Below are positions 63,301 through 64,000 of a DNA stretch of 64,000 nucleotides, one piece after another. Under the pieces are notes generated by a model. The model did no database searches. It was not told where the DNA came from and worked only from the letters and a program-made list of their open reading frames with translations. Numbering within the stretch: position 1 is the stretch's first letter; each line of letters begins with the position of its first letter. Origin of the DNA: Bacteroidetes bacterium UKL13-3 (GTDB taxonomy: Bacteria > Bacteroidota > Bacteroidia > UKL13-3); NCBI GenBank assembly GCA_001602415.1, contig CP012155.1, forward strand, positions 1,364,001 to 1,428,000, written 5' to 3'. Made by a program: the position numbers and the translations under genes.

Positions 63301-64000
63301 TGGTTGCCACCTCCAAAGGTTGGTTGAAAGGCATTTGAAATGGTATATCCATCAGCCATTTTTGATTCGGTTACAGATGCAATGCATACATTTTCGTTTT
63401 GATCGAGTACAATCGATCCTCTGTAAGTATCTCCATAATTATAGGCTAACGGACTTGAAAGCGAATATCGAGATGGTGATTTTCCGTTGATTCCATCGTT
63501 TTGCGCCCCACCCCAGTAGGTAGAGTTTTTTAAGGTTGAACCATCTGCCGAAAGGCACGACACATAAATATCATAATTGCCATTGTACGAGCGATCGAAA
63601 GCTCCCGTAGTTGTTGGGAAATTGGAAGAGTTTGTTGTTCCAAAAATATATAAATCTCCTGCTCCATTACAAATAATGCTGTGAGGTTGCTCGTCTCCAT
63701 TTCCTCCTAAATACGTTGCGTACAATAATTGAGAGCCATCACTGCTAAATTTTAAAATACCTACATCTTTGGAGCCGCCTGCTGCAAAATTTATTTGATA
63801 AGAGCCAAATGTAGCAGGAAAACCACTGCTAAAAACAGTACCTCCTGCAAAACCATTTCCAAGATAATCGTATGTAGCTGTGAATCCGAAATTATCGGCT
63901 ACGGAGCCTGAAAATGTTCCAAAAACAATATTGGGATCAATAATGATTGGTTGCTGTTTGTTATAGCTTGCAAGGTTGAATGAAACTTCATTTCCTTTTA
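60336..64000 (-). CDS. Giant surface protein: beta-propeller repeats, Fn3/cadherin-like domains, gliding C-terminal domain (5' end outside window)
   Basis: The frame is open to the right edge (KGNEVSFNLASYNKQQ is the first readable stretch), so more than 1,221 residues of the C-terminal part are in the window. Order from the N-terminal side: an SBBP-type beta-propeller with repeats of YATYLGGNGDEQPHSI, STYWGG, LFSSYIGGDADDAAYSI, VGTS(A)YDQAYFIDI and ATYYGGSLSSE; then alternating Ig/cadherin-like and fibronectin-type repeats (VKWNKPNPTRKYFSHYVLLRK), and a C-terminal gliding/T9SS type B sorting domain (LHVPNAFTPNHDNINDTWKP, LFNRWGQLIFETTDK). Probably exported by the type IX system to the cell surface. 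Ligand unknown. Confidence 0.92.
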   Translation of the reverse strand, partial: KGNEVSFNLASYNKQQPIIIDPNIVFGTFSGSVADNFGFTATYDYLGNGFAGGTVFSSGFPATFGSYQINFAAGGSKDVGILKFSSDGSQLLYATYLGGNGDEQPHSIICNGAGDLYIFGTTNSSNFPTTTGAFDRSYNGNYDIYVSCLSADGSTLKNSTYWGGAQNDGINGKSPSRYSLSSPLAYNYGDTYRGSIVLDQNENVCIASVTESKMADGYTISNAFQPTFGGGNQDGCVFKLTSNLSTVLFSSYIGGDADDAAYSIVLDRFNNIFVCGGTQSSNLGKFEGALSYRGNVDAFVAKIGALGNSLQKLIYIGTSAYDQAYFIDIDSKLNIFITGQTEGNFPVKGVVYTNILAKQFITTLNNNLDSIRYSTVFGAPNNSFPGLSPSAFMVDECDRVYFSGWGGASNNSYNSNTGSTQNCAITSNAFQKTTDGSDFYLAVFTPDMKQLSYATYYGGSLSSEHVDGGTSRFDKKGIVYQSVCAGCGGYSDFPTTPDAYSKINNGKRPNNPTVGGCNNALFKFSLNVSDNAPIVRDTFISLTATDLLNYVFNVTDPDGDSVNIDFSGNVFSSINPPSLLINKGKSNALITLIWQTLCSHSNTDTMTINIKATDNACPTPNSSNATIKLLITPPPILDAPYPQCLQTINDSTVALKWTSPSTVKYFKQYEIYRKKGNDNYTVYSISTSATDTQFIDTLARQHLTENYCYFIKTINTCDSSSSPSRTICSLFQNDTNQSLFAYADTILYVIATDTLTYTFSAESIDPLDSVFISVGGNIFATNRVLSTQAISSLKKASYFFTWRSICDDMKRSTDTIKLQLLIRDNECPQSRTQKAEIRIIVLPPPTDFPPSMQCTRSTGVNSVLVKWNKPNPTRKYFSHYVLLRKNNNGLWKELAIVKHDSAFVFEDNEATDNVNQNICYSSCAVNVCGIAGDTAPLTCTVIKNIFPPPPIYIYTTSVKENKKISLQWQKSSAFDFLNYSVFKKDDDQNADYRLLTTINDINDTVLTDEKVNVHKHVYCYQLKQTNDCGITNTDSHHACSILLKGMSKPFEHSLQWNEYDYWKKGLNEYAIIKKEPTLEAVVANTTYYKTTQSTDNRLNVDNGLYYYTIEASENNSIFKSISNTIELIQSPLLHVPNAFTPNHDNINDTWKPVPAFVKDFHLKLFNRWGQLIFETTDKHHHFTDEFMNDPATCDVFVYLITYTGWDGSTHTVKDNVTLLK

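Noticed and set aside
1-64000. CRISPR arrays, tRNA and rRNA genes
   Set aside because: No regularly spaced repeats of CRISPR type were seen, and no cloverleaf-like sequence or rRNA core motif was noticed in any intergenic gap on reading. A tRNAscan or Infernal run would settle it.

Overview
The window is a 64-kb chromosomal segment of a gliding-type Bacteroidota bacterium, outside the gut Bacteroidales as far as can be judged. The evidence is consistent: type IX secretion (T9SS) and gliding C-terminal domains, gldC and porX, a fused lpxC-fabZ, a long NusB, a leucine dehydrogenase, a PUR-alpha-like DUF3276 protein, AT-rich intergenic DNA, few Shine-Dalgarno sequences, and promoters of the TAnnTTTG type. 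Most of the window is ordinary housekeeping sequence. One 6.7-kb island and several broken genes stand out.

Layout. 1-10.7 kb: partial peptidase T, a small secreted protein, a GNAT acetyltransferase broken by one stop codon, a di-haem cytochrome c peroxidase with a T9SS tail, an ABC-F ATPase, an FdhF/YdeP-type molybdoenzyme, Hsp20, a 64-bp tandem repeat, rpsF-rpsR-rplI and ribE. 10.9-17.55 kb: the island. From left to right it holds an intact IS982-family element, a 5'-truncated IS91-family transposase, an OLD-family ATPase/TOPRIM gene, four orphan ORFs and a tyrosine recombinase whose 5' end is frameshifted. 17.57-28.3 kb: a Brp/Blh carotene dioxygenase that looks N-terminally truncated at the island edge, tsaE, a MacB-like permease, a large gliding-type surface protein, ung, an MBL hydrolase, the nusB-DUF1573-yajC-coaE operon and leucine dehydrogenase. 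28.3-43.4 kb: MsbA-like exporter, DUF3276, lipoprotein, pfkA, guaA, arginine decarboxylase, kdsA/kdsD, gldC, merR, porX. 43.6-50 kb: HD hydrolase followed by the lipid A genes lpxD, lpxC-fabZ, lpxA, with lpxB converging. 50-64 kb: coiled-coil membrane protein, a decayed cysteine synthase, dgkA, YraN, MoxR-like ATPase, a DUF4143 ATPase bracketed by two palindromes, amn, priA, SixA-like phosphatase, a pRiA4b-like protein and the 3' part of a giant gliding-type beta-propeller protein.

The most interesting region is 12.56-17.52 kb. The recombinase is followed by two gene units, each ending in an attC-like imperfect palindrome with GTT/AAC core boxes. The right core box of the first unit's 3' palindrome (on the minus strand, GCCCATAAC) is an exact reverse complement of that same unit's own 5' end, 1.8 kb away. 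That is the relation expected of an integron cassette, whose attC is completed only when the cassette is a circle. The second unit, carrying the OLD-family nuclease, has its stop codon inside its core box, also as in cassettes. Yet the recombinase lacks the extra segment that marks IntI. I infer an integron-like cassette platform run by a non-IntI recombinase and carrying a probable defence gene plus a four-gene unit of unknown function.

How the genes work together: kdsD and kdsA make Kdo while lpxD/lpxC-fabZ/lpxA/lpxB make lipid A, so much of early LPS synthesis is in this window. PorX, GldC and three cargo-type proteins mark T9SS and gliding. Several promoters place the predicted transcript start within a few bases of the start codon, suggesting leaderless mRNAs.
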